DNA of 64,000 nt, taken from the NCBI GenBank assembly GCA_029706075.1, contig JAINUG010000023.1, positions 620,001 through 684,000 of the forward strand, read 5' to 3'. Shown piece after piece: positions 21,560-31,775 of this stretch. The notes beneath the pieces are model-generated. The model did no database searches, was not told the origin of the DNA, and saw only the letters and a program-made list of their open reading frames with translations. This DNA comes from Aldrovandia affinis. Its lineage: Eukaryota; Chordata; Actinopteri; Notacanthiformes; Halosauridae. A program made the position numbers and the translations under genes. Each line of letters opens with the position of its first letter. Position 1 is the first letter of the stretch.

Positions 21560-22177
21560 AGATACATTGCGGAGATACAACCACGCGTACGGATCAGCTC
21601 TTCGACGCCAAGTTGTTGACCGAGGAGCAGATGGCTGACCTGCGAGTGAGAACCACGCGCTACAAACGACATTTTCACCTGCATACCCCCTGTGAGTCTA
21701 CATATCATGTTTAAAATACTCTTGGAGCTTGAGCCCTTCCTGATAAACTCTTTGCACAAGGAGAAACCTGTCGAGGCTCCCGTTCCGGTCACCATCGAAG
21801 CTGTTATCCTGGAGAGTGATCGCCACATCACCAGGGCTGCCAGGCGAGATGCGGCAGAACATCGACATCCCGGAGCGGCTTCCGTTACTTGGCACGGCAT
21901 GAATGCGCTGCTCTCCGTGAAGGCCATCTGTCACGAGGTGAGCAAGTGTATTTTGGCCCCCGTGACCACCGCCGGTAAAGTGAGAGAGCTCGTGTCGTGT
22001 ATCCGTGGGTGTCCCAGGCATGCCGTGTACTGTCTGCTGAACTATCGCATCGCCGGCGATGCCAGCATCATGGATGCCTGCCGCCCCTGCTGCTGCGGGA
22101 ATATGTTTGTAAGTTATAAAAATATGAATGTACTTTTCAATCAGTTTTTTGTTGTATTATTGAATAAAAGATTATAA
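21560..22177 (+). pseudogene. Virus-like coding fragment, unknown, with downstream poly(A) signal
   Basis: Two stretches look coding: one near 21575-21700 (DQLFDAKLLTEEQMADLRVR) and one from about 21725 (EPFLINSLHKEKPVEAPVPV, then HAVYCLLNYRIAGDASIMDA). An AATAAA follows at 22165. The second stretch ends in a cysteine-rich RPCCCGNMF. No family is recognised. The last part and its 3' flank are duplicated near 23935-24020. Confidence 0.4.
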
Positions 22178-22179
22178 CT

Positions 22180-22700
22180 GTCTTTTCTTAACTCTTGGGT
22201 GGGTACGAAAGACGTGTCCTACCAAACCCCGCACGGTCCCGTGGTCGGGAGTTTGGTAGGAGGGGAGGTCGCCCAGGAGCCCTAGGTCAGGCGTGAGAAA
22301 CGCGCCGTGCAAAACCCCTTAAGGTCCTTCAAAACGGGGAGGTCGCATTGTACTTTCCGCTTCAAGAAAACTCTCAGGGTCCTGTAAACCGGGCCGTCGC
22401 ATTGTCCCCTGGTCCTCGAACTCAGGGCCAGAGGTAAAAACAGAACCTCACCTAACCCCTCAAAGCCGGTAGGAGCAAAAACCCAAGGCGTCCGAGGCCC
22501 GTGAACACGGCCTCGGCTGATGTGAAATTCAGAAACCCTGGCTGGAAACGTTCAAAGAGACCAAGCCGGAGGCCTGCAAACGGGGAGCTCGCACGGTTTC
22601 ACAAATGAAGTGACAAGAGGGGCATAGAGCCCCATACGTCTGTAAGAGACACATATAAATTAATAGTCTACCCTGTTCAAAAGCTGCTCTCTCTCTCTCT
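22180..22700. repeat. CCCGTAAACGGGG repeat block, copy 1
   Basis: A block of about 500 bp with degenerate repeats such as GTCCCGTGGTCGGGAG, CCTTCAAAACGGGGAGGTCG and GGCCTGCAAACGGGGAGCTCG, spaced at about 50-90 bp. It is repeated nearly base for base at 24050-24560. In copy 1 it leads into a (CT)n tract and then a (GT)n tract at 22797-22836. Confidence 0.8.
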
Positions 22701-22794
22701 CTCTCTCCCTCTCTGGAAACCCCCTAATGTGACTCAGAGTCTGACCCCTCCTCCTCTTTCTATCCTCTGGAAACCCCCTAGCGTGACTCAGAGC

Positions 22795-22796
<2 letters not shown>

Positions 22797-22836
<40 letters not shown>
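22797..22836. repeat. (GT)n microsatellite
   Basis: About 19 uninterrupted GT dinucleotides. A much shorter GT run is present at the matching place of the second copy, near 24658-24671. Confidence 0.95.
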
Positions 22837-22943
22837 ATTGTCTCCGTTCCCCTCTCTCGTCTCCCTATAAAAAAAGGGACTTTATGAGGCTTCACATATC
22901 GCTCTCGGCACAGGTCCCAGTAACGCCCAGACCAGAGACAGAA

Positions 22944-23182
22944 GATGTACGCTGCTGCTGTTGCGCTCGCGCTGTTGGTCCTGGCTAGACCGGGATTCAT
23001 GGGTGAGTATGTGAGAGCGATTATGTTGGACGATGTAGTACCCGTATCTGGCTTAACTGTATTTCTTTTCACGCTTTACAGTTTCTTTCGGAGTCGGCGA
23101 TGACGATGAGTTCGAACTGGAACTTTTGGAATTCGACGATCTGGAACCGTACAATCTCACAGACAGTGCATACAGTGTCTAA
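22944..23182 (+). CDS. Small two-exon gene for a secreted acidic peptide, looks whole
   Basis: Exon 1 begins with ATG at 22944 and encodes MYAAAVALALLVLARPGFM, a good signal peptide. It ends before GTGAGTATG. The intron ends in CGCTTTACAG near 23081. The second exon encodes an acidic peptide with text such as DDDEFELELLEFDDLEPY and a glycosylation site NLT, and ends with a stop at 23182. The product would be about 52 residues, mostly an acidic mature peptide. I recognise no family. Copies of the second exon alone, with their flanks, lie at about 19858-19965 and 24780-24880, so this exon has been duplicated twice. It lies within the virus-like block; whether it is of viral or host origin is not clear. 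Confidence 0.55.
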
Positions 23183-23930
23183 CTGTGTTTGTGAACTGAC
23201 CTGCTGTTTCCGTCCCGTCGTGTTAAGTAGTATCTTTGGTTTGCTAAAGTTTACCGCGTTAGTTTTTGACTGATCTCTGTTAGTTATCTGTCGTTTCTAA
23301 ACTTTGTGTAGCTTATTGGTGTTTAATTGCTAGCTATTACTGAATTAGATTAGCCTTGTTATTCGTTAGTTTTGACAGTTTATCCGCAATTGTTGGTTTG
23401 ATTGTAGTGAATTGCAAGCAGTCCTGAGTAAATCCGTGTAATTATCACGCTATTTGACTCAGCTGTTTGATCCCTCTTTTAGCATTGTCAGAGCAACGCA
23501 TATAAGCACATCTACCTGGCAGTGTGATCAGAAAAGTGTCTACTTGTGTTTGTGAACTGACCTGCTGTTTCCGTCCCATCGTGTTAAGTAGTATCTTTGG
23601 TTTGCTAAAGTTTACCGCGTTAGTTTTGACTGATCTCTGTTAGTTATCTGTAGTTTCTAAACTTTGCGTAGCTTATTGGTGTTTAATTGCTAGCTATTAC
23701 TGAATTAGATTAGCCTTGTTATTCGTTAGTTTCGACAGTTTATCCGCAATTGTTGGTTTGATTGTAGTGAATTGCAAGCAGTCCTGAGTAAATCCGTGTA
23801 ATTATCACGCTATTTGACTCAGCTGTTTGATCCCTTTTTAGCGTTGTCAGAGCGACGCATATAAGTGCATCTACCTGGCTGTGATCAGAAAAGTGTCTAC
23901 ATGTGTTTGTGAACTGACCTGCTGTTCACA
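23183..23930 (+). repeat. Tandem pair of about 355-bp repeats
   Basis: The word CTGTGTTTGTGAACTGACCTGCTG begins each unit in substance (about 23183 and 23545), and each runs through TTAGTTATCTGT and CACGCTATTTGACTCAGCTG to GTGATCAGAAAAGTGTCTA. The two units differ at only a few positions. A third copy lies at about 24880-25225. They follow the acidic exon, so they look like a duplicated 3' flank of that gene. Confidence 0.85.
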
Positions 23931-23934
23931 AACA

Positions 23935-24680
23935 TGGATGCCTGTGTGTCAATGCGGGAATATGTTTGTAAGTTATAAAAATATGAATGTACTTTTCAAT
24001 CTGGTTTTTGTTGTATTATTGAATAAAAGATTATAACTGTCTTTTCTTAACTCTTGGGTGGGTACGAAAGACATGTCCTACCAAACCCCGCACGGTCCCG
24101 TAAACGGGGAGGTCGCCCCAGAGCCCTAGGTCAGGCGTGAGAAACGCGCCGTGCAAAACCCCTTAAGGTCCTTCAAAACGGGGAAGTCGCATTGTACTTT
24201 CCGCTTCAAGAAAACTCTCAGGGTCCCGTAAACCGGGCCGTTGCATTGTCCCCTGGTCCTCGAACTCAGGGCCAGAGGTAAAAACGGAACCTCGCCTAAC
24301 CCCTCAAAGCCGGTAGGAGCAAAAACCCAAGGCGTCCGAGGCCCGCGAACCTGGCCTCGGCTGACGTGAAATTCAGAAACCCTGGCTGGAAACGTTCAGA
24401 GAGACCAAGCCGGAGGCCTGCAAACGGGGAGCTCGCACGGTTTCACAAATGAAGTGACAAGAAGGGCATAGAGCCCCATACGTCTGTAAGAGACACATAT
24501 AAATTAAATATATTAAAATTAATATATAGTCTACCCTGTTCAAAAGCTGCTCTCTCTCTCTCTCTCTCTCCCTCCCTGGAAACCCCCTAATGTGACTCAG
24601 AGTCTGACCCCTCCTCCTCTTTCTATCCTCTGGAAACCCCCTAGTGTGACTCAGAGCATGTGTGTGTGTGTGCATTGCCG
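23935..24680 (+). repeat. Second copy of the 22080-22800 block
   Basis: From AATATGTTTGTAAGTTATAAAAATATG through the AATAAAAGATTATAACTG poly(A)-signal region, the CCCGTAAACGGGG repeats and the (CT)n tract, the sequence repeats 22095-22800 with few changes. One difference is an added AT-rich stretch near 24505-24525. The copy marks a segmental duplication of about 1.85 kb within the block. Confidence 0.88.
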
Positions 24681-25225
24681 ACAGCCCTTGTCGACAGATC
24701 CAACCCTTGTCGACAGCCTCGTGTCACACTCTGTCAGAGGCCCTCACACAACCTCCCGACAGGTCGGGACGTTTTCCAGTTTCTTTCGGGGTCGGCAATG
24801 AAATTAGTTCGAACTGGAACTTTTGGAATTCGACGATCCGGAACCGTACAATCTCACAGACAGTGCATACAGTGTATAACTGTGTTTGTGAACTGACCTG
24901 CTGTTTCCGTCCCGTCATGTTAAGTAGTATCTTTGGTTTGCTAAAGTTTACCGCGTTAGTTTTTGACTGATCTCTGTTAGTTATCTGTAGTTTCTAAACT
25001 TTGCGTAGCTTATTGGTGTTTAATTGCTAGCTATTACTGAATTAGATTAGCCTTGTTATTCATTAGTTTCGACAGTTTATCCGCAGTTGTTGGTTTGATT
25101 GTAGTGAATTGCAAGCAGTCCTGAGTAAATCCGTGTAATTATCACACTATTTGACTCAGCTGTTTGATCCCTCTTTTAGCGTTGTCAGAGCCTGGCAGTG
25201 TGATCAGAAAAGTGTCTAACTGTGT
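24680..25225 (+). repeat. Copy of the TGTCGACA/acidic-exon block followed by the 355-bp repeat
   Basis: Two CCTTGTCGACAG sites, the GGCCCTCACAC stretch and an acidic-exon copy repeat the block at 19785-19965. The 355-bp repeat follows directly. The order matches 22944-23540 with the first exon and intron replaced. Confidence 0.8.
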
Positions 25226-25260
25226 TTCTGAACTGACCTGCTGTTTCCGTCCCTCCTAGT

Positions 25261-25483
25261 ATGTGCCCGCACCCCATAACAGTCTGCTCTCTCCCATTCA
25301 GAAGGCGCTTCCGGCGTCGCACCCTCCCGCGACAACGGAATCTCTCCAACCTCTCCTACCCCCCCCTGAACCTTTGTGACAGCTTCACAATCTCAGGGGG
25401 GCTATGGAACTGTCGGTCTGCCGCACAGAAGGCCGACTTCATTTCTGCTTATGCCTCCCTCTTGTCCCTCCAGTTTCTCGCCC
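25261..25483 (+). mobile_element. L2-clade LINE, endonuclease region, part 1
   Basis: The frame reads RNLSNLSYPPLNLCDSFTIS, GGLWNCRSAAQKADFISAYA and SLLSLQFLA, the text at the start of the apurinic-type endonuclease domain in fish L2 LINEs. It stops at 25483, where a virus-like piece begins, and resumes at 26197. Confidence 0.85.
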
Positions 25484-26196
25484 AGTGAGGCTGCCCGGGG
25501 CCGTGACACTGCATGTGCTGCACGTCAACACCGTGGGCAACCAGCAGTTCTCGGGCAAGATCTTCTCCAAAGACCTGCGCAAGTACGCCAGGACCCAGTC
25601 CAACACCACCAAGACCCTGGTCGTGTCGCGGCTCAGGTTTGTGTCAGACAAGAGGAGGCTGTGCTCGCAGCACGGCCACAAGAACACCTGCATAGAGTTC
25701 ACCGCGAACGTGAGACGGAGCGCAAACTACACGTCCAACGCCACACACTCCCTGCAGCCGTGCTTCAGGTCCATGTTCGAGACCGTGTCCCAGGGCAGGG
25801 CGGTGATGTCGACCAAACCGTTCACAGTGAGCAACACCAACCTGATGTGCTACTTGTACGGGGTGGCGAACCTGGCCACCGTGGTGGTGATGATGAAGAC
25901 CAAGAAGGAACACTTCCACAGCCCCCTCTTCTTCTCATCCGTGAACGTGAGCGGCAATGGCAGCTATCAGATCTTCCCCTCCATGTCCATCAACTCCCAG
26001 AATGTCACGGACGCCGAGCGGCAACTCACCAAGGCCCTGGCCAAAGTGGCCAGCCTGGTGGAGCTCCATGTGCACCTGAACGCGCTCTGCTGTCTGCTGG
26101 CGCAGGAGCACAGGGGCATGCTGCCGTTCTGGGACAAGCTGTGCCTGGTGTACTCACCGAGCTGTGGTTCCTGGGCATGGAGGAGAGAGACCCCCC
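25484..26196 (+). pseudogene. Virus-like piece set inside the L2 LINE
   Basis: About 710 bp of GC-rich coding text (TLHVLHVNTVGNQQFSGKIF, CFRSMFETVSQGRAVMSTKP, FWDKLCLVYS) with several N-linked glycosylation-type sites (NYT, NVS, NGS, NVT). It may be part of a virion or envelope-type protein, but no family is recognised. It is bounded on both sides by a 30-bp direct repeat (25454-25483 and 26197-26226, one difference), as if it had been inserted into the LINE with a target duplication. It is a fragment. Confidence 0.5.
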
Positions 26197-26625
26197 CCTC
26201 CCTCTTCTCCCTCCAGTTTCTCGCCCTCACTGAGACCTGGATCAGCCCTGACAACTCCGCTACTCCTGCTGCCCTCTCGTCCGCCTACTCCTTCTCCCAC
26301 ACCCCCCGGCCATCGGGCCGTGGTGGTGGTACAGGTTTGCTTATCTCTCCCACATGAAAGTTCTGTCGTTCCCCTCTCCAACCTGTCTATATCCTCTTTT
26401 GAATACCACCCTGTCTCCATCACCTATCCTACTAAACTCTTTATTGTTGTTGTTTATCGTCCACCAGGGCCCCTGGGATGCTTCCTCGACGAGCTAGACA
26501 CCCTGCTCAGCTCCTTCCCTGACCTTTCATCCTATCAGTCTCTCTTGTCTGTGTTTTCTTCTGCCGTCACTGCCGCTAAGGCAAACTTCTATCAAACTAA
26601 AATTCAAAACTCTATCTCTAAACCT
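26197..26625 (+). mobile_element. L2-clade LINE, endonuclease region, part 2
   Basis: Continues the endonuclease text directly: FLALTETWISPDNSATPAAL, SSAYSFSHTPRPSGRGGGTG, then YRPPGPLGCFLDELDTLLSS. It jumps from there to SAVTAAKANFYQTKIQNS, which belongs further along the LINE protein, so an internal part is missing. Cut off at about 26625 by another virus-like piece. Confidence 0.85.
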
Positions 26626-26631
26626 CGTCGG

Positions 26632-27175
26632 ATGGAGCGGATGGACCGCGTGCCTCCCGAGCACGTGGAGCCGGAAGCATCCTCCGATCTGGATGGGGAT
26701 TGGCACTTCCTCACCCTGCACACGGGCCAGGTGTTTGGCTTCATGAAGATGGTGCCCGGGTCGCGCGACGCCACGCTCGGCATGGCCCGTTTCTGCCTGC
26801 CTAGGAACGTGGGTGCTATGGTGGACACCGGGGCCGCGGACGCCCCCTCCGGAGACCGGAGCATCACGCCCGTGCGCTGTCCGATATGCTCGGCGAGAGT
26901 GCCCAGGGGAGCGTTCTGGCGACACGCCGTGATAGAGATCTCGTGCAAGAATATCGAGCTCATGGCGACAGAAACAACCTCGTTCAGCGGGTGCAGGTGG
27001 GTATTGCCCGAGGACGACGGGTGGACAGAGCCTATTTACAGATCACGGCAGCTCAATGACACTCACGCTGCAGCGGAGGCACTGAGGAACGCGACGCAGA
27101 GGTTCGGCACTCGAGAGAGCTACTCGGACAAGCTTGCCGGCTGTGGTGTTTCCTTGGCCGCTTTGGTATAGGAGC
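26632..27175 (+). CDS. Virus-like 180-codon frame with zinc-finger-like motif
   Basis: Starts MERMDRVPPEHVEPEASSDL and stays open to a stop at 27173. It contains CPICSARVPRGAFWRHAVIE and then ISC, a C-x2-C...H...C arrangement that could bind zinc, and a hydrophobic FLTLHTGQVFGFMKMV. Family unknown. It sits between two parts of an L2 LINE and replaces, not merely interrupts, the LINE text there. It may be a whole small gene or the end of a larger one. Confidence 0.45.
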
Positions 27176-27470
27176 AATGATGTCGACGGTCCACCGCGTA
27201 GGTGCGACAAGGCCCGCGGCACCCGCTCCTCCTGGCGTAGCCACACAGGCGAAAGGGCCAGAGCCCGAGGACAATAGCAACGCCTACAAGCGGGACTCTG
27301 TCCTGGATCGTCCGCTGGGGACGGCAAGCAGTGCTGTCGCTCTCATCCAATGCTTCTGCTGCGGTCTCGCTCTCGTCGGTGTGTGTGTCGGCATGCCTTG
27401 TCACATAGTTCTCCATCACAGTATCTCGGTGGGCTTCCCGGCGTGCGTTGCGATACGGTCCCGGGTAGCA
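27176..27470. pseudogene. Virus-like fragment, strand unsettled
   Basis: Both strands are open over most of this short GC-rich stretch. The plus strand has a hydrophobic segment near 27345-27410 (ALIQCFCCGLALVGVCVG) that could cross a membrane. No decision is possible by eye. Confidence 0.25.
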
Positions 27471-28185
27471 GTAGAGTCAATAGAGTCAAGGCTCGCTCTG
27501 TCTGCTCTCCTTGCGGTCACTGAGGCTCTTCACGGGGCTAAGTCCCGATCCCTTAGCTCCGTCCTCCTCCTCCTCGACCTGTCGGCAGCATTCGACACCG
27601 TGGACCACCGGATCCTGCTCTCATCTCTCGTCGAGATGGGAATCTCTGGATCTGGGTTGACATGGTTTGAGTCCTACCTGGCTGACCGGTCCTACCAGGT
27701 GGCCTGGAGAGGATCCCTCCCCTCTCCCCACACCCTCTCTACCGGAGTTCCGCAGGGCTCGGTGCTAGGCCCCGTCCTATTCTCTCTGTACACCAAGTCA
27801 CTTGGCTCTGTTATTTCTGCTCATGGTTTTTCCTATCACTGTTATGCTGATGACACTCAACTCTTTCTCTCCTTCTCTCCATCTTATACCCAGGTCCCGG
27901 CACGGATCTCTGCATGCCTGGCTGACATCTCCGCATGGATGTCCACCAACCACCTGAAGCTGAACCTGGGGAAGACAGAGCTGCTCTTCTTCCCTGCGAA
28001 GGGCTCCCCAATGATTGATGCGTCAATCACCATGGAAGGCTCCATAGTGTCTCCGTCTCAGTCTGCGAGGAGCCTTGGAGTGACCCAGGACAACCAGCTG
28101 TGCTTCTCGAGCCATATTGCAGCGATCACTCGGACCTGCCGTTTCTCCCTCCACAACATCCGGAGGATCTGACCGTTCCTCACCC
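27471..28185 (+). mobile_element. L2-clade LINE, reverse-transcriptase region
   Basis: Contains the core reverse-transcriptase blocks in order: LLLLDLSAAFDTVDHRILLS, TGVPQGSVLGPVLFSLYT, YHCYADDTQLFLSF with the catalytic YADD, and LKLNLGKTELLFFP. It is open up to a stop in the C-terminal part at 28170-28172, after NIRRI. The 5' part of the domain is absent and the element ends abruptly at about 28195, where protein A flank sequence begins. There is no L2 3' tail. Confidence 0.92.
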
Positions 28186-28195
28186 AAGACCTCAC

Positions 28196-28430
28196 TACCA
28201 CTGAACGCTGTCGAGGATGTCTCGCAATGTGTCGCTCAGACACACTAGTAGATGTACAGGTCCTGTCAACGGCTTATAACCACTCGTGTTCCGTTCTGTC
28301 AGAGGGGACTGTGAAAGGCTGAACTGAGTGCTGTAGTCTGAGAGGCCTGTGCAATTGAACAGCCACCAAGGGGCCTGTTATGTACCCGTAACACCACAGG
28401 ACTATGCCAACATCTCATACCGAGGCCAGT
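28196..28430 (-). repeat. 5' end and upstream flank of protein A, partial copy
   Basis: Matches the first codons and upstream flank of protein A on the minus strand (compare 30600-30835): the SERHIARH coding words, TTATAACCACTCGTGTTCCG and CTGAGAGGCCTGTGCAATTG. It is joined directly to the end of the L2 reverse transcriptase. It marks the left edge of the right-hand array. Confidence 0.88.
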
Positions 28431-29245
28431 TTGCAGTCGACAGAACATAGGCTTGTCGGCAGATCCGACCTGGGTTTTCGACAGTATCCGGGCTTGTCGA
28501 CAGACTTCAAACTGGGTTGTGAGGTCTTATCGACAGTATCCGGGCTTGTCGACAGCCATCAAACTGGGTTGTGAGGTCTTGTCGACAGTATCCGGGCTTG
28601 TCGACAGCCATCAAACTAGGTTGTGAGGTCTTGTCGACAGTATCCGAGCTTGTCGACAGCCATCAAACTGGGTTGTGAGGTCTTGTCGACAGTATCCGGG
28701 CTTGTCGACAGCCATCAAACTGGGTTGTGAGGTCTTGTCGACAGTATCCGAGCTTGTCGACAGCTATCAAACTGGGTTGTGAGGTCTTGTCGACAGTATC
28801 CGGGCTTGTCGACAGCCATCAAACTGGGTTGTGAGGTCTTGTCGACAGTATCCGAGCTTGTCGACAGCCATCAAACTGGGTTGTGAGGTCTTGTCGACAG
28901 TATCCTAGCTTGTCGACAGCTATCAAACTGGGTTGTGAGGTCATGTCGACGGAATACGGGCTTGTCGACAGATCAAAAGCTTGTCGACAGGACCTAGGCT
29001 TGTCGACAGAATAGGGGCTTGCCGATCACCTTGGCTTGTCTTGGGCTTGTCAAAAGACCCAGAGCTTGTTGACAGGCTTGTTGTCGACAGGATCTAAGTC
29101 ACCTTGACTTGTCGACAGAATAGGGGCTTGCAGACTGAAGTCACCTTGGCTTGTCGGCGGAATACGGGCTTGTCGACAGACCGAGAGCTTGTCGACAGAC
29201 TGAGAGCTCTAGGCTTGTCGAGAGCTCGGTGAGTAGTGAGGACTA
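28430..29245. repeat. TGTCGACA palindrome array 3 (52-bp units)
   Basis: The main unit is 52 bp: CTTGTCGACAG, then CCATCAAACTGGGTTGTGAG, GT, CTTGTCGACAG and TATCCGGG. It occurs about eight to nine times, then gives way to shorter spacers (GACCTAGG, AATAGGGG, AAGTCACCTTGG). Every unit carries two palindromes. Some units have A for G in the spacer (TATCCGAG), and these variants alternate in the same order in arrays 4 and 5. Confidence 0.92.
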
Positions 29246-29642
29246 TGACCGTCAAAATTATGCATGAAGATCGAAAATAAACATAAAGTTTTATTTTTAT
29301 TATATTTTATAGTTTATAGTCATATACACAACAGATGAGGCTTTTCAGGTTTAGATTTTACTTGTATTTTATTCAGAGATTCACATACATTGCAAGCAAC
29401 CAAGTTACACAGACGCTGTCCCAACAATGAATTCCCCTTCACGCAGCACCGGTCGGGGACCTCGGCCGCAAGACGTCAGATTCTAGATCCGCAGCCGAGA
29501 TACCCTTTTCCTCCTCGCGACAACAACATGGTGCTGCGATAGAGACAGAGACAGCGTGGTCGGAGGTGTTGGCGTTGGTCGCAGGGCCATCGGTTTGTCT
29601 CGTGTATGGCAAAACAACACTGACAGGTAGAATGTTCAGGAT

Positions 29643-30638
29643 TCAATCAACTTCCATCGGCTCTGGGTCGCCGGCGTTAGCGCCCTGCCCGGAGATCCCT
29701 ACCGAGTCTCGAGCCCCGGGGCAGGTCCGCGTAGATCTCAGCATGTCGTTCCCCGAGGTGCCTATCTTAGGCCGGGCTCTCCCGAACCGATAGGTCAAGT
29801 TGTAATCGGGGAGGCCGCCCACGTTGTGCCACATAGACGGTCCGTGAGGCACCTCGCTCTCGTTGAAAGCACCCGTGTCCATAGGTTCGGACTTTGGCGT
29901 CACGGCGTCCGGGTGCACCGGCAACTCGAGCGCAATGTCCCAGAATGTGAACCGGTCCCCGACAATGCTCCTCAACAGCTCCAGGCTCTTCAGACCGGGT
30001 ACGGCCAGCACCTCCTGGATGAAGTACGAGGACTTGTCCGAGGCTATGTTCAGCGGGACGGTGTACGTGGCGACGTTGGAAGTTGACGCGTCCTGCCACC
30101 ACATAGTGTCCTCGTGCCAGTACGTCACCGTCGGCACAATCCTGAGAGCGTTCTTCGGTTGCAGGCTTTGTGGGGGAAGATAGTAGGCCAGGTAGTTGTT
30201 TGTCATCAGCAGCACGCATTTCACGCCGCCTCGATCCCCTTCCCCGTCGCGTACGGTCTTGAACTCGTTGCCTCCCTCCAGGTCCACCAGGTCCATGAGC
30301 GCCCTGACCAGAGAGGCCGAGGGGTTCTGAGGAAACTGCATGCAATTCAGCACCGAGGCCTTGGCTATCTTCGTCATCGTGACGGATTTGGGGTTCAGCA
30401 ATAGGTTCTCGGGCCACTGTACCCACCAGGGTGGTATCAAACCACGAATCTCCTTCGTCATGGCCTTGTGAATGTCCAGGTACAGGTTCGCTACGGAGTC
30501 ACATGTAAATTCCTTTGCCGATGCGTGGTCCATGGTGTACCATGGTGGTTGAGCTGAGACTATCAGCAATTTAGCTTGGCTTTCGGCTGCCATGTCGATG
30601 TTGTTCGAGGGATGTCTTGCAATGTGTCGCTCAGACAC
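29643..30638 (-). CDS. Protein A copy 2 (about 331 codons), looks whole
   Basis: The frame is open throughout and identical over nearly its whole length to copy 3. The N-terminal segment is polar, the middle has text such as PPWWVQWPENLLLNPKSVTM, LTKALMD-type helices and YYLPPQSLQPKNALRIVPTV, and the tail has PKSEPMDTGAF and ends PEPMEVD. No signal peptide or membrane segment is seen. Function unknown. The first residues depend on which start is used, since the upstream ATG seen in copies 1 and 4 is not present here; MAAESQ is the next ATG. Its regular pairing with palindrome arrays suggests either a shared amplification unit or a protein that acts on the repeats. Confidence 0.7.
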   Translation of the reverse strand: MSERHIARHPSNNIDMAAESQAKLLIVSAQPPWYTMDHASAKEFTCDSVANLYLDIHKAMTKEIRGLIPPWWVQWPENLLLNPKSVTMTKIAKASVLNCMQFPQNPSASLVRALMDLVDLEGGNEFKTVRDGEGDRGGVKCVLLMTNNYLAYYLPPQSLQPKNALRIVPTVTYWHEDTMWWQDASTSNVATYTVPLNIASDKSSYFIQEVLAVPGLKSLELLRSIVGDRFTFWDIALELPVHPDAVTPKSEPMDTGAFNESEVPHGPSMWHNVGGLPDYNLTYRFGRARPKIGTSGNDMLRSTRTCPGARDSVGISGQGANAGDPEPMEVD

Positions 30639-30834
30639 ACTAGTAGATGTACAGGTCCTGTCAACGGCTTATAACCACTCGTGTTCCGTTCTGTCAGAGG
30701 GGACTGTGAAAGGCTGAACTGAGTGCTGTAGTCTGAGAGGCCTGTGCAATTGAACAGCCACCAAGGGGCCTGTTATGTACCCGTAACACCACAGGACTAT
30801 GCCAACATCTCATACCGAGGCCAGTTTGCAGTCG

Positions 30835-31775
30835 ACAGAACATAGGCTTGTCGGCAGATCCGACCTGGGTTTTCGACAGTATCCGGGCTTGTCGACAGAC
30901 TTCAAACTGGGTTGTGAGGTCTTATCGACAGTATCCGGGCTTGTCGACAGCCATCAAACTGGGTTGTGAGGTCTTGTCGACAGTATCCGGGCTTGTCGAC
31001 AGCCATCAAACTAGGTTGTGAGGTCTTGTGTGAGGTCTTGACAGTATCCGGCTTGTCGACAGCCATCAAACTGGGTTGTGAGGTCTTCAAACTGGGTTGT
31101 GAGGTCTTGACAGTATCCGGGCTTGTCGACAGCCATCAAACTGGGTTGTGAGGTCTTGTCGACAGTATCCGGGCTTGTCGACAGCCATCAAACTGGGTTG
31201 TGAGGTCTTGTCGACAGTATCCGAGCTTGTCGACAGCTATCAAACTGGGTTGTGAGGTCTTGTCGACAGTATCCGGGCTTGTCGACAGCCATCAAACTGG
31301 GTTGTGAGGTCTTGTCGACAGTATCCGAGCTTGTCGACAGCCATCAAACTGGGTTGTGAGGTCTTGTCGACAGTATCCTAGCTTGTCGACAGCTATCAAA
31401 CTGGGTTGTGAGGTCATGTCGACGGAATACGGGCTTGTCGACAGATCAAAAGCTTGTCAGGACCTAGGCTTGTCGACAGAATAGGGGCTTGCCGACAGAA
31501 GTCACCTTGGCTTGTCGGCGGAATACGGGCTTGTCAAAAGACCCAGAGCTTGTTGACAGGATCTAGGCTTGTCGACAGAATAGGGGCTTGCCGACAGAAG
31601 TCACCTTGACTTGTCGGCGGAATACGGGCTTGTCGACAGACCGAGAGCTTGTCGACAGGATCTAGGCTTGTCGACAGAATAGGGGCTTGCAGACTGAAGT
31701 CACCTTGGCTTGTCGGCGGAATACGGGCTTGTCGACAGACTGAGAGCTCTAGGCTTGTCGAGAGCTCGGTGAGTA
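30835..31775. repeat. TGTCGACA palindrome array 4
   Basis: Same 52-bp units as array 3, with local rearrangement near 31030-31110 where units are shortened and joined irregularly. It ends, like the others, in the short-spacer section and AGAGCTCTAGGCTTGTCGAG. Confidence 0.92.

Noticed and set aside
25404-26357. A single 317-codon gene
   Set aside because: The frame joins LINE endonuclease, a virus-like piece and LINE again; the 30-bp repeat marks the joins, so it is not one natural protein.
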